A stretch of DNA of 64,000 bases from Paenarthrobacter histidinolovorans. Its GTDB lineage: Bacteria; Actinomycetota; Actinomycetes; Actinomycetales; Micrococcaceae. The position numbers were made by a program, and so were the translations under genes. The DNA lies in assembly GCF_014647595.1 (NCBI RefSeq), contig NZ_BMPM01000009.1:1-64000 (forward strand). Reading direction: 5' to 3'. Shown in pieces: positions 1-8,124 of this stretch (position 1 is its first letter; each line of letters begins with the position of its first letter). Under the pieces are notes generated by a model. It did no database searches. It had not been told where the DNA came from and saw nothing but the letters and a program-made list of their open reading frames with translations.

Positions 1-1204
1 AGGTGCCGGGGATCAGTTTCAGTGATCCTGTGGTTCCGTTGGTGCAGTCGTAGGTGACGGTGTAGTCACCGGGGAGGGTGAGGCCGCCGTCGTTGACGAG
101 GGTCTTGGTGACGTTGAAGGAACCGACCACGGGAGGAGCGGCCTCAAAGGTGATCTGAGCCGAAGCCTTGATCGTCTGTGCTTCTACACGTGCGAAGACA
201 GCGAACACTTGGCAGTCGGAATCGCCGTTGTGGTACCAGTTGAGGCTGTCTTCCGTGATCGGGATAACCGACGCGGAAATGTTCACCGTTCCGGCTGAAG
301 CGCTGGTGGTGCAGAGATCTACGTCTACAGTGCTGCCCGGAGTTGCCGGGTTGTTCACGGTGAGAATTCCGCCGTTGAGGCTGGCATCCGATTCGCCGGC
401 GCAGAGTTCGAAAGTGCCGTTGTAGGTTGTCAGCTCAATTGGTGTCTCGGCTACGTTCGTGGACAGCTTGACTTGGGACTGTTGGCCCACCGTCTGCTGC
501 TGCGAAGCCGGAGTGATGCTGATAGCCGGGACGTACGGCTGAGCGAGGAAAGCGAACGTTTCGGCAATTTTGTCGGGGCTCAATCCGCCGTTGTCGCATG
601 GCTTCCGCCCGTTGATGCTCATAGCGTCATAGTCCTTGACGCACCAGGCGAGGTCCTGAAGCCTGACCCGTGAGTCAGTATCCTGATCGGCAGTGACGAA
701 TGTGTTGATGGTTCCGTTGTTGTACTGGAAACCGTTCTGGACGATGTATGCGAAGACCCGACGCTGAAAGTCGGTCATGTTGGCGTTCTTCTCGGGGTGC
801 TCGTCAAGTGGCCGACCGTCGAAGCAGGAGTGAAGAACCAAATCGGTGCAGAACATCCAAGCGCTGACGGGTCCGCCACCCACCGGTCCGCCTTCCTCCT
901 CGGTCGCGTACCGGACTCCACACAAGGGGGGAATCACGGAAAGACCGTCTACGTCGTAACCCCGGACGTTGTAAAGCTCAACAACCAAGCCCTTGTTGTA
1001 GTTCGCCAGGTTCTCGCCCTCGACCGTGGTGTCAGGGTTGGCAACAGGTGTAGTGGTTCCTGGACAGGCGGGCGCGTCAAATGACGATGCAGCCACTGGC
1101 GGCGTGGACGCCACTGAAGGCGAGGACATGGTCAACTGTGCTGCAAACACCCCCGTTGCGAGGACGGTGCTCGCAGCTAAGGCTGCGACGATTTTTCTAA
1201 GCAT
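1..1204 (-). CDS. Thioester-domain (TED) surface protein, partial at left edge
   Basis: The minus-strand frame is open from the ATG at 1204 to the window edge (401 residues seen, no stop). AAGGA lies 4-5 nt before the ATG. Residues 1-22 look like a Sec signal peptide (MLRK, then a hydrophobic stretch). The next ~180 residues carry the two blocks of Gram-positive thioester domains: an aromatic-Cys block (MFC, Cys119) and a Gln-X3-Trp block (LQDLAW, Gln183), which in this family form an internal Cys-Gln thioester that bonds covalently to host or surface targets. A beta-rich region follows, then from about residue 360 the start of a DUF5979/SpaA-like repeat (GSFNVTK, VTYDC). More repeats and an LPXTG-type anchor would be expected beyond the edge. 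The role as a covalent adhesin is inferred from the family. Confidence 0.75.
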   Translation of the reverse strand, partial: MLRKIVAALAASTVLATGVFAAQLTMSSPSVASTPPVAASSFDAPACPGTTTPVANPDTTVEGENLANYNKGLVVELYNVRGYDVDGLSVIPPLCGVRYATEEEGGPVGGGPVSAWMFCTDLVLHSCFDGRPLDEHPEKNANMTDFQRRVFAYIVQNGFQYNNGTINTFVTADQDTDSRVRLQDLAWCVKDYDAMSINGRKPCDNGGLSPDKIAETFAFLAQPYVPAISITPASQQQTVGQQSQVKLSTNVAETPIELTTYNGTFELCAGESDASLNGGILTVNNPATPGSTVDVDLCTTSASAGTVNISASVIPITEDSLNWYHNGDSDCQVFAVFARVEAQTIKASAQITFEAAPPVVGSFNVTKTLVNDGGLTLPGDYTVTYDCTNGTTGSLKLIPGT

Positions 1205-1611
1205 GATTTCCTTCGGTTTGATGAGCTGCAACTCCAACACGGGAGTGGCACCAACAGCTGGGCCCATTTAGCTCTGCGCGGGTAGCTGGACTTCCGCTTT
1301 TGGTGCCTCTACCAAGGGCTATGTGCAATGGGCCAGGGAATCATGTCGCAAAAACTTTATTTAGTGACCTAAATCACTTGGGCGCGCATATGGCGTAAGG
1401 GTGACATAGAGGGCCGCGGGCCGAAGGAAGGCATGTTTCGGTCCCCGGGCAGGCAAGGGTGTCCCCCTTTGCGGAGTTATCGCCCGAGGCGTCCATCCCG
1501 CAGCGAGCCAAGGTGCCGGCATGGCCCCGACGAATGTCTGCCCGAAGTCGGCCTAGTCAGGGGGAGCTGCAGGAAGGAGCGGTCTATGGCTCGTAGGTAT
1601 GACCGTCGATG
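1205..1611. other. 407-bp intergenic region, leader of the TED protein
   Basis: No convincing gene. It holds a CRP/GlxR-type palindrome at 1363-1378 and an 8-bp-arm hairpin (1418-1425 with 1437-1444, one G-U pair). The GC-rich part nearest the TetR gene (about 1440-1600) has several short complementary stretches. A plus-strand frame at 1433-1615 was rejected. On the minus strand the region would be the end of the TetR unit and then the promoter and leader of the surface-protein gene. Confidence 0.5.
1363..1378. promoter_or_regulatory. CRP/GlxR-type operator
   Basis: The site reads AGTGA-N6-TCACT, i.e. GTGA and TCAC half-sites with the exact 6-nt spacing of Crp/GlxR boxes (consensus TGTGA-N6-TCACA). 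It is about 160 bp upstream of the TED surface-protein start, beside an AT-rich stretch at 1351-1362, so cAMP/GlxR-type control of that gene is plausible. Confidence 0.55.
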
Positions 1612-2253
1612 CTAGCGGGCGGGTGCCGATTCGTCCTTCGGGGCCGCCGGGAGTGCGCCGAGCAGAATCAGATCAATGACCCGATCGAGTGCCTGTGGAA
1701 AGTCAAAATGCTCGTCCTTGTTCCGCAGCCAGCGAAACATGAGGCCTAGGTAAGCATCGCGGAGTAGATGCGCCAGGTCGCTCAGGTCCACCTCTGGCCG
1801 GAAAGCATCCTCGGCGTGAAGCTCGCGGAAAAGTTCCATCAGCTCGTCCGCCAGCCACGGCTGGTCGTCAATGGGCCCTCCGGATGAAACCCAGCCGGTC
1901 CCCATGGCCAAGGTCAGTTCGTAGCTTTCGGCGTTCAAACGACCCATGACGCGGAAATAGGCTCGCACCCGTTCGGCGATTGTCATCCCGGGTTCGGCGG
2001 GGATGGCCATCATCGCTTGTGTTGCAGACCCCCGGCGACGGCTTGCCCATTCTTTGATGAAGTCGCTTTTCGTCCGGTAGTGGTTGAACACGGTTCCTCT
2101 CGCGGTGTCGGCAAGCTCTGCGATCTCATCCATGGTGGTCTGGTTATAGCCCTGGCTCTGGAACAGCTGGATTGCAGCCTCATAGAGCCGATCACGCATA
2201 TCCCGTCTGCGCCTCTCGACGCGGGGCAAGGCTGATGTGTTTGGTGCAGACAC
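1612..2253 (-). CDS. TetR-family transcriptional regulator
   Basis: A 213-residue protein with a TetR_N helix-turn-helix at about residues 20-65 (RDRLYEAAIQLF, then TMDEIAELADTARGTVFNHY) and a diverged all-helical ligand domain. It starts with GTG, preceded by AGGAGG at 4-nt spacing. It is divergent from the ABC-transporter/oxidoreductase operon that begins at 2598, so by TetR-family habit it probably represses that operon, with the transported compound or its product as inducer. The ligand cannot be read from the sequence. Confidence 0.9.
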   Translation of the reverse strand: MSAPNTSALPRVERRRRDMRDRLYEAAIQLFQSQGYNQTTMDEIAELADTARGTVFNHYRTKSDFIKEWASRRRGSATQAMMAIPAEPGMTIAERVRAYFRVMGRLNAESYELTLAMGTGWVSSGGPIDDQPWLADELMELFRELHAEDAFRPEVDLSDLAHLLRDAYLGLMFRWLRNKDEHFDFPQALDRVIDLILLGALPAAPKDESAPAR

Positions 2254-2597
2254 GGATCCTCCTGATTGAGCTCGAGTGTCAGATTACATCAGAGTCCTCT
2301 TCCAAAAACTCTTGGACCTATTGACACTTTCGGACTCGTGATCGATTCTATATTGGAGTTCAAAATGATGCCACTACGATGCTCCGTATTTGAAGACCCC
2401 GGATCCAAGGCTCATCAGCGCATCTGACATGAATCTCGCCCCTGCTGTGCAACGAAGCTCCGCAGGAAGTCCATCAACCCGTCGATTTAGTGGTCGAGCG
2501 GCGAGAGGTAGGCCATAGTGCCCAGAACAAGACGGCCCAATTTTTACCGGAAGTGCCCCACGTCGCCCACGGCACCTGCAAAGGCGGTGATGACGGA
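2254..2597. promoter_or_regulatory. Divergent promoter region, tetR / ABC operon
   Basis: This 344-bp non-coding region separates divergent transcription units. It is AT-richer than its surroundings at 2280-2360. AGTGTCA (2275-2281) and TGACACT (2322-2328) form an inverted repeat with a wide spacer, and a TTGACA-like hexamer sits at 2321-2326. These may be operator and promoter parts, but no textbook TetR palindrome was found. Confidence 0.35.
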
Positions 2598-3476
2598 ATG
2601 CCCGTAAAGAGCGGGGGGATCAGAAGCGGGCTTGAGCAGGCGCAAACTCCCGCCGGGACCACCCAGGGACTGCCCCTCAACGGCGCAAGCAAACAACAGG
2701 GCTCCGGAGCCGCCATATCCTTCAGCCATGTGGGCCAGTATTTTCTGCTGCGCGAAAAATCCGGCGCCCGTGCCATTGAGGCTCTTCACGATGTGAACCT
2801 CGAGATCCAGAAACACGAATTCGTGGCAATCGTGGGTCCAAGCGGGTGCGGAAAGACCACCCTGCTCAACATTGCTGCGGGCCTGGTCCAACAGCAATTT
2901 GGCGAAGCGAGAGTCAATGGTGCAGTCCCACAGGCCGGGCAAAAGAACGTTGCCTACATGTTGGCCCGTGATGCGCTTCTTCCGTGGAGGACCGCGATCC
3001 GGAACGTTGAATACGGGTTGGAACTGAACGGTGTCGCAAAGAAGGAGCGGCGCCACCGAGCCGGAGAACTCCTTGCCGCCGTGGGTTTGTCCGGCTACGA
3101 AAACGCCTATAGATCCCAGCTTTCCCATGGAATGCGTCAGCGCGTGGCTCTGGCCAGAACGTTTGCCCTCGATTCGTCGATTCTTCTGATGGACGAGCCT
3201 TTCGGTGCGCTGGACTCTCATTTGAAGATCCAGCTCGGCGAGCTTCTGCTCAGCTTGTGGGAACAGAACAAGCGCTCAGTCATGTTTGTCACGCACGATC
3301 TCCACGAAGCTATCGCCTTGGCGGATCGGGTCATCGTCATGAGACCAAAACCAGGACATATCGCCGCAGATATTCCCATTCCGCTGCCCCGGCCGCGGAA
3401 CCTGAACTCCCTTCAGGTGAACTCCGAGTATCACGAGCTCTATCAGCACATTTGGAGTGTGATGGGCAATGTCTGA
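2598..3476 (+). CDS. ABC transporter ATP-binding protein, NitT/TauT (SsuB/TauB) type
   Basis: A 292-residue ATPase energising the adjacent importer. Walker A GPSGCGKTT lies at residues 80-88, signature LSHGM at 175-179 (the LSHGM form is typical of SsuB/TauB proteins rather than LSGGQ), Walker B ILLMDE at 195-200 and the switch VTHD near 232. An unusually long polar N-terminal extension of about 40 residues precedes the nucleotide-binding domain. The frame is open upstream to 2490, but ATG 2598 is preferred because the upstream segment is unconserved in character. The gene overlaps the permease gene by 8 bp. Confidence 0.9.
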   Translation: MPVKSGGIRSGLEQAQTPAGTTQGLPLNGASKQQGSGAAISFSHVGQYFLLREKSGARAIEALHDVNLEIQKHEFVAIVGPSGCGKTTLLNIAAGLVQQQFGEARVNGAVPQAGQKNVAYMLARDALLPWRTAIRNVEYGLELNGVAKKERRHRAGELLAAVGLSGYENAYRSQLSHGMRQRVALARTFALDSSILLMDEPFGALDSHLKIQLGELLLSLWEQNKRSVMFVTHDLHEAIALADRVIVMRPKPGHIAADIPIPLPRPRNLNSLQVNSEYHELYQHIWSVMGNV

Positions 3477-4305
3477 AAACACTATGGCGCCGGTCGCTAT
3501 TGACCCGGATGCGTGGGTTAGATCCCAGCTGCGGGCCGCATCAGCCCAACGGCTCCGGCACGGATTGTCCGTGTGGGTGCTTCGCCTGGTAGTGATTGGC
3601 GGAGCCCTCTTCCTCTGGCAGTCATTGGTGAATGCCAGAGTGTTGGACCCTTTTGTTGTGAGTTCCCCTCAAGCTGTGGGCGCATTCCTGCTGGAAAACC
3701 TCGGAACCGGGAAGTTCTGGACCGACGTGCAGGCCACCGTGCTGGCAACGCTGATCGGCTTCGTCCTTGCCAGCATTGCGGGTGTGGTCGCCGCCTTTGT
3801 CCTTGCCCAGAGCAAGCACCTTCACGACGTCGTGGATCCTATTCTTACCTTCTTTAACAGCATGCCGCGTGTGGCTTTCGCACCGCTGTTCGTGGTGTGG
3901 TTCGGGCTCGGAATTACCTCCAAGATCGTCCTTGCGTTCAGCCTCTGCTTCTTCATAGTGCTCAGTGGTGCACTGGTGGGCCTGACCCAGGTCGATTCGG
4001 ATTTGAACACCATTACGCGCCAGCTCGGAGCCAACCGACGGCAGCATTTCGTGAAGTTGGTGCTCCCCAACGCCTTGCCCAGCATTGCCGCCTCGCTCCG
4101 GCTGGCCCTCATCTACGGATTCCTGGCCGTGGTGGTGGGCGAAATGATCGGTTCCAGCAGTGGGCTCGGACAGCAGATCGCCTACTACTCAGGTGTGCTG
4201 CGTATGGACGCGGTGTTTGGAATTCTCCTGGTATTGGGCGTTCTGGTCTCAGCCGCGGTGGCGTTGATGCGCGCCGTCGAGAACTACTTCCTCCGGTGGC
4301 AGTAG
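3469..4305 (+). CDS. ABC transporter permease, NitT/TauT (SsuC/TauC) type
   Basis: A 278-residue integral membrane protein with about six hydrophobic segments and the BPD_transp_1 coupling region (RQLGANRRQHFVKLVLPNA, about residues 183-202), equivalent to the EAA loop that docks on the ATPase. Its start lies inside the end of the ATPase gene, indicating translational coupling. With the preceding ATPase and following lipoprotein it makes a complete importer. Family members carry sulfonates, nitrate, pyrimidine precursors or aromatic acids; the substrate here is not identifiable. Confidence 0.9.
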   Translation: MSENTMAPVAIDPDAWVRSQLRAASAQRLRHGLSVWVLRLVVIGGALFLWQSLVNARVLDPFVVSSPQAVGAFLLENLGTGKFWTDVQATVLATLIGFVLASIAGVVAAFVLAQSKHLHDVVDPILTFFNSMPRVAFAPLFVVWFGLGITSKIVLAFSLCFFIVLSGALVGLTQVDSDLNTITRQLGANRRQHFVKLVLPNALPSIAASLRLALIYGFLAVVVGEMIGSSSGLGQQIAYYSGVLRMDAVFGILLVLGVLVSAAVALMRAVENYFLRWQ

Positions 4306-4382
4306 CGGCCATTGCCGCTCAGCGCCCCTCATCATCTGCCGAACTTACGGCGGCCCACATTTTGCAACGAAAGAAGAAGAAT

Positions 4383-5444
4383 ATGCCTGGATTGAAATTC
4401 CGAGGTGGCCGCGCCGTGGCGGCCCTCAGTGCCCTGACCTTGCTGGGCACCACCTTGGCGGCTTGCGCTGGTCCAACGTCCTCAGCAGATGCGTCGGAGA
4501 AATTCAACGTGGCCGTCTATGCCGGCAACGTCGTTAGCCTCTATGCCTACATCGGTGCCAGCGAAGGGTTCTACAAGAACGAAGGACTCGACGTCACCCT
4601 GGTGGAAACCACTGCAGGGCCCCAGGCCACCGCTGCCCTGTCATCAGGGAGCATCGATGTGATGCTTAATTCGCCGGACAACGCATTGAACGCAAAACAG
4701 CAGGGATTCGACTCCATAGTCATCGCCGGAAACCTGAAAAAGCCACTCTTTCAACTCGTTGTCAAGGACAAGGCCGACTTTCCGCATATCAGCGACGGTT
4801 ACCCCGCTGTCATGCAGGATGTCGTCGGCAAGAAGGTGTCAACGTACGTTCTGGGAAGCTCCATTGACCGCTTGGGCAAACTACTGCTCAATGGCGCAGG
4901 CCTCCCCACTGACTCTGCCACGTTCGTTCCGGTGGGCGGCCCCGGACAGGGTGCCACCGCGTTGGATGCCGGACAGATTGATGTCCTGATGGACGCGTTC
5001 AACCCGGCCATTGCGGCCGAGATAGCCGGGAAGGGATCTGTCCTGTTGGATTGCTCGATTGCCAGCTGCGGAAAAGCGGCGGATGCCGCCGGGGCCATGA
5101 GCCAAGCCTATTGGACCACCCAAAAGGCCTTGGATAAGAAGACGGCGGACTTCAGGGCCTTCGTCACAGCGCAGGGAAAGATCCACGCCTGGGCAACAGA
5201 TCCGGCCAACTCCAAAGCTTTGCTGGCCCTCATGCAGAAATACCTGCCGGTCCCGGCCGGAGTTGACCCCAGCGGTTTCTATTCGGAACTCCAAGAGCTT
5301 ATGCCTCGATACTTCAGCGTCGAGGTCAATAAGGATGCCATCAACGCAAACATGGAGGCCATGCTTGAGATGGGCGACCTGAAGAGCCCTGTGGAGACCA
5401 GCGGCATGGTGTGGTCGGAGGCGCGATTGACAACAGCTCCTTAG
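4383..5444 (+). CDS. ABC transporter substrate-binding lipoprotein, NMT1/SsuA-like
   Basis: A 353-residue extracellular binding protein. The N-terminus has basic residues, a hydrophobic core and a lipobox LAAC, so the Cys at about residue 28 should be lipidated and anchored. The mature part begins FNVAVYAGNVVSLYAYIGASEGFY, the NMT1/SsuA pattern in which YIGASEGFYKNEGLDV forms the first lobe. Start ATG 4383 follows a purine-rich GAAAGAAGAAGAA tract. The 77-bp gap from the permease suggests one operon. Confidence 0.88.
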   Translation: MPGLKFRGGRAVAALSALTLLGTTLAACAGPTSSADASEKFNVAVYAGNVVSLYAYIGASEGFYKNEGLDVTLVETTAGPQATAALSSGSIDVMLNSPDNALNAKQQGFDSIVIAGNLKKPLFQLVVKDKADFPHISDGYPAVMQDVVGKKVSTYVLGSSIDRLGKLLLNGAGLPTDSATFVPVGGPGQGATALDAGQIDVLMDAFNPAIAAEIAGKGSVLLDCSIASCGKAADAAGAMSQAYWTTQKALDKKTADFRAFVTAQGKIHAWATDPANSKALLALMQKYLPVPAGVDPSGFYSELQELMPRYFSVEVNKDAINANMEAMLEMGDLKSPVETSGMVWSEARLTTAP

Positions 5445-5482
5445 CCATCTGCCAATCACCCCCCATGAACAAGGGAGACCAC

Positions 5483-6973
5483 GTGTCACCAGTTTCTTCA
5501 GAATTCCAACCTGCCAGGCCATCTGTTGTACTCGCTGAGCTCGAAGCCAGAGTGGCCAGGGAGCTTTCGCTTCTTGATATGCCGCACGCACCCTGGATTC
5601 CGCCGCAAGGCGATCCCAACAATGGCGACGTGCTGGACGCCGTCGTTATTGGGGGCGGTGTTACCGGATTGGCGGCAGCGTCCTCGCTGCTCCTGCGGGG
5701 AGTCAGCAAGCTGCTCGTCCTGGACAGAAACCCGCCAGGGGCTGAAGGTCCGTGGGCAACGTCAGCCCGCATGAAAACCCTGCGAACCGCCAAATCCGGG
5801 ATGGGTCCAACTCCGGGCGTCCCCTCCCTGAGCCCAAGGGCTTGGTACGAGGCAACATACGGCGCTGAAGCGTGGGAGGACATTACGTTCTTTCCGCTCA
5901 ACGACTGGGTGGAATACCTCCGCTGGTTCAAGGAGGTATTGGGCCTTCCCGTACAGAACAACGCGGATGTTGTGGACGTAGAGGCGCTCTCCAATGGCTG
6001 GCTGCGGCTTACTGCAGAGGTCGACGGCGTCACGCGCCTTGTGACTGCACGGCGGGTCATCGTGTGCACGGGTTACGGCGGATGGGGAGGGGCCAGGCTG
6101 CCGGCCGTGCTCCAGGATCTACCGAAGAAGCTGTATGCGCATTCATCGGAGAGCATCGACTTCCGGGCGTTGGAGGGGCTCAGGGTTGGCATCCTTGGTG
6201 TGGGTGCCTCTGCGATCGACAACGCCTCCACCGCCTTGGAGCATGGAGCTGCCTCCGTGGACTTCTATGTGCGCCGTCGGTCGGTTCCCACGCTGCACAG
6301 GGCCAAAGCGCTGATTAACGTCGGCTGTATTGAAGGCTTCGGATACATGGAAGGTGAAACGCGGTTTGAGTTCCTGAGACTTCTCCAGGCCGATGGTGCG
6401 CCGCCTCCTGCCCACAGCGTCCAGCGGTTGCGTGAGGCCGGTTCTCATCGGCTGCACCTTGGATCCGACATTACGGCAGTCAATGCCGATGGCGACTCGC
6501 TCACCTTGTGGGCCAACGGACAGCCGCACAGCTTGGACTTCCTTATCTCTGCAACTGGCTTTGAGGTGGACGGGCGTCGGCGTCCCGAGTGGCAGCGGTT
6601 GTTGCCCAGCATGAAGTTTGTGGGTGATGATCCGGAACTGCCGGAGCGGGCGCGTCAAGCTTTCGCCCACCATCCGGCGGTGGACCGGGACTACCGGATA
6701 TTGGAAGCAGTTCCCGGTACCTGCCCCGGCCTGAGAAATGTATTTGTCCTGGCGGATGCCGCGATACCGAGCCAAGGGGTTGGCGCTGTCAGTGTCATTG
6801 GCGCCGCTGCGGTGGCCGCCCATGCGGCTACGGCTGTGATTGGCACGCTGTTTGCCGAAGACAGCGCGCTGCACCTCAACAAGATGAATGACTACTGTGA
6901 GCCCGAATACGCGGTAGATGATTGGCCGGATCCTGTTGAGTCGGCCAACCCCGCATCAACGGGGCGGGCGTAG
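5483..6973 (+). CDS. FAD/NAD(P)-dependent oxidoreductase (flavin monooxygenase-like)
   Basis: A 496-residue two-dinucleotide-binding flavoprotein. The FAD motif GGGVTGLAAA lies near residue 60 and a second Rossmann motif GVGASAIDNA near residue 237, as in class B monooxygenases and related enzymes; the full FxGxxxHxxxW fingerprint is not seen. I chose GTG 5483 because AAGGGAG precedes it at 5 nt; the in-frame ATG 5465 and GTG 5411 lack such a site, and 5411 would overlap the binding-protein gene. Its place at the end of the ABC operon suggests that it oxidises the imported compound. Substrate unknown. Confidence 0.85.
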   Translation: MSPVSSEFQPARPSVVLAELEARVARELSLLDMPHAPWIPPQGDPNNGDVLDAVVIGGGVTGLAAASSLLLRGVSKLLVLDRNPPGAEGPWATSARMKTLRTAKSGMGPTPGVPSLSPRAWYEATYGAEAWEDITFFPLNDWVEYLRWFKEVLGLPVQNNADVVDVEALSNGWLRLTAEVDGVTRLVTARRVIVCTGYGGWGGARLPAVLQDLPKKLYAHSSESIDFRALEGLRVGILGVGASAIDNASTALEHGAASVDFYVRRRSVPTLHRAKALINVGCIEGFGYMEGETRFEFLRLLQADGAPPPAHSVQRLREAGSHRLHLGSDITAVNADGDSLTLWANGQPHSLDFLISATGFEVDGRRRPEWQRLLPSMKFVGDDPELPERARQAFAHHPAVDRDYRILEAVPGTCPGLRNVFVLADAAIPSQGVGAVSVIGAAAVAAHAATAVIGTLFAEDSALHLNKMNDYCEPEYAVDDWPDPVESANPASTGRA

Positions 6974-6997
6974 CGCCCACGGATTCTTCTTAAAGGC

Positions 6998-7043
6998 CGC
7001 CTCCCTGCCAACCCGTGTTTCGGGTCGGCAGGGAGGCGCTTTT
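6998..7043. terminator. Bidirectional hairpin terminator
   Basis: A GC-rich stem of about 17 pairs (CCGCCTCCCTGCC side against GGCAGGGAGGCG, one mismatch) with a TGTTT loop. It is followed by CTTTT on the plus strand and CTTT on the minus strand. It lies between the convergent oxidoreductase and peroxiredoxin genes. Confidence 0.85.
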
Positions 7044-7060
7044 AGTGCTGGGCAGTGACC

Positions 7061-7531
7061 TTATGCGGCCACGGGGAGGTGTTCCGTCATGGCTGAGTAC
7101 AGTTCCTGCCAGTTGTAGGCGCCCGTGGCAATCACCGCACCGCGCGTGTAACGAACCCTTCCGGTCTTGTCCGCGAGAACCACGCCCGTCTCCTGCATGG
7201 AACCGAAGAGCTTCTTGTTCAATCCGAACTCCGCGTGCGTGGAACCGGACGGTGCTGAGATGCCGATGAAGGGTGAGGCGGACTTCTTTTGCCAGCGCGC
7301 AACGGCTTCGGCTCCTTCAGGAATAGCCACCAGCACCGTGATTCCATGGGCGTCAAGTTCGGCCTTGTGTTTGGCCAGGTCCCGGACGTGGTTGACGCAG
7401 ACCTGGCACGTGCTGGTTCGCATGAAGTAGATGAGGACGTTGGATTGACCCATGAAGTCGGTGAGCTTTAAGGCGCGGCCACTCGCGTCGTTGACGTCAA
7501 ACGCGGGCAGCATGGTGTCGAGGGCGATCAT
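7061..7531 (-). CDS. Peroxiredoxin-like thioredoxin-fold protein (AhpC/TSA family)
   Basis: A 156-residue cytosolic redoxin. After the first beta-strand comes TSTCQVC, giving Cys42 and Cys45 in a C-X2-C arrangement at the peroxidatic position, then RDLAKHKAELDAHGITVLVAI as in AhpC/TSA proteins. Start ATG follows GGAG at 5 nt. It is divergent from a MarR gene with a palindrome between, so it is probably a thiol peroxidase or disulfide reductase of a small redox-stress module. The oxidant is unknown. Confidence 0.85.
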   Translation of the reverse strand: MIALDTMLPAFDVNDASGRALKLTDFMGQSNVLIYFMRTSTCQVCVNHVRDLAKHKAELDAHGITVLVAIPEGAEAVARWQKKSASPFIGISAPSGSTHAEFGLNKKLFGSMQETGVVLADKTGRVRYTRGAVIATGAYNWQELYSAMTEHLPVAA

Positions 7532-7563
7532 GGAAACTCCGTTTCATTGGATGAATGTACTTA

Positions 7564-7585
7564 GTCAGGATACCTGACGATCAGG
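7564..7585. promoter_or_regulatory. Overlapping palindromes, likely MarR operator
   Basis: GTCAGG-ATA-CCTGAC (7564-7578) is a perfect 6-bp-arm palindrome, and CCTGA-CGA-TCAGG (7573-7585) shares its right arm. Both lie in the 92-bp divergent promoter region between the peroxiredoxin and MarR genes, where a MarR dimer repressing both directions would bind. Confidence 0.65.
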
Positions 7586-7623
7586 ACTCCTTACTATACT
7601 CATGGGTGAAGTAGGCTGGAGTA

Positions 7624-8073
7624 ATGCCAATCCCGCACGTCGCTGATCCCCTTGGTGTGATCCTTTTGCGTCTTCAACGTAGCCTCGAGCGCGAGCTGAT
7701 TCAGGGGCTTCAAGCCGGAGGATATCCGGACATCCGCATGCGCCAACTCTCTGTTCTTGATGCGGTAGGGGCCGACGGCGCCAAAGCGGCAGCGCTGGCC
7801 GCGCGCTTTGACATGACCAAGCAATCCATGGGTGAGTTGATCGATGATTTGGAGCGGTCCGGCTACCTTGGCCGCGCGCAGGATCCCAGCGATCGGCGCG
7901 CGAGAATCCTGGAGCTCACCCCACGGGGGAAGGTCGCGACGGAGCAGTGCCGGCAGATTGTCCAAGCGATAGAACGGCGATACGAGTCACTGATTGGCGC
8001 GTCGCGATATCACGAGACCCGGATGTCTTTGGCTGCACTGCTCGAGCACCTGGAGGATGGTCCGGTTTCATGA
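7624..8073 (+). CDS. MarR-family transcriptional regulator
   Basis: A 149-residue winged-helix protein. The recognition region AAALAARFDMTKQSMGELID and the wing DPSDRRARILELTPRGK (about residues 85-105) are standard MarR features. It has no Cys residue near the N-terminus, so it is not an obvious OhrR-type Cys sensor. The gene is divergent from the peroxiredoxin gene, its probable target together with itself. Confidence 0.9.
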   Translation: MPIPHVADPLGVILLRLQRSLERELIQGLQAGGYPDIRMRQLSVLDAVGADGAKAAALAARFDMTKQSMGELIDDLERSGYLGRAQDPSDRRARILELTPRGKVATEQCRQIVQAIERRYESLIGASRYHETRMSLAALLEHLEDGPVS

Positions 8074-8124
8074 CAACAGAACCCCACCTTCCTGCGCGGA
8101 TGGCGGGGTCCTGACGTTGCAGCG

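Noticed and set aside
1205..1611. Possible c-di-GMP, c-di-AMP or cobalamin riboswitch
   Set aside because: Conserved core motifs of these classes were not found in order on either strand.
1433..1615. Plus-strand open frame with an AAGGAG site near its 3' end (1433-1615)
   Set aside because: Composition is Arg/Pro-rich like a shadow of structured GC-rich DNA; no family resemblance; it ends inside the TetR gene 3' end.
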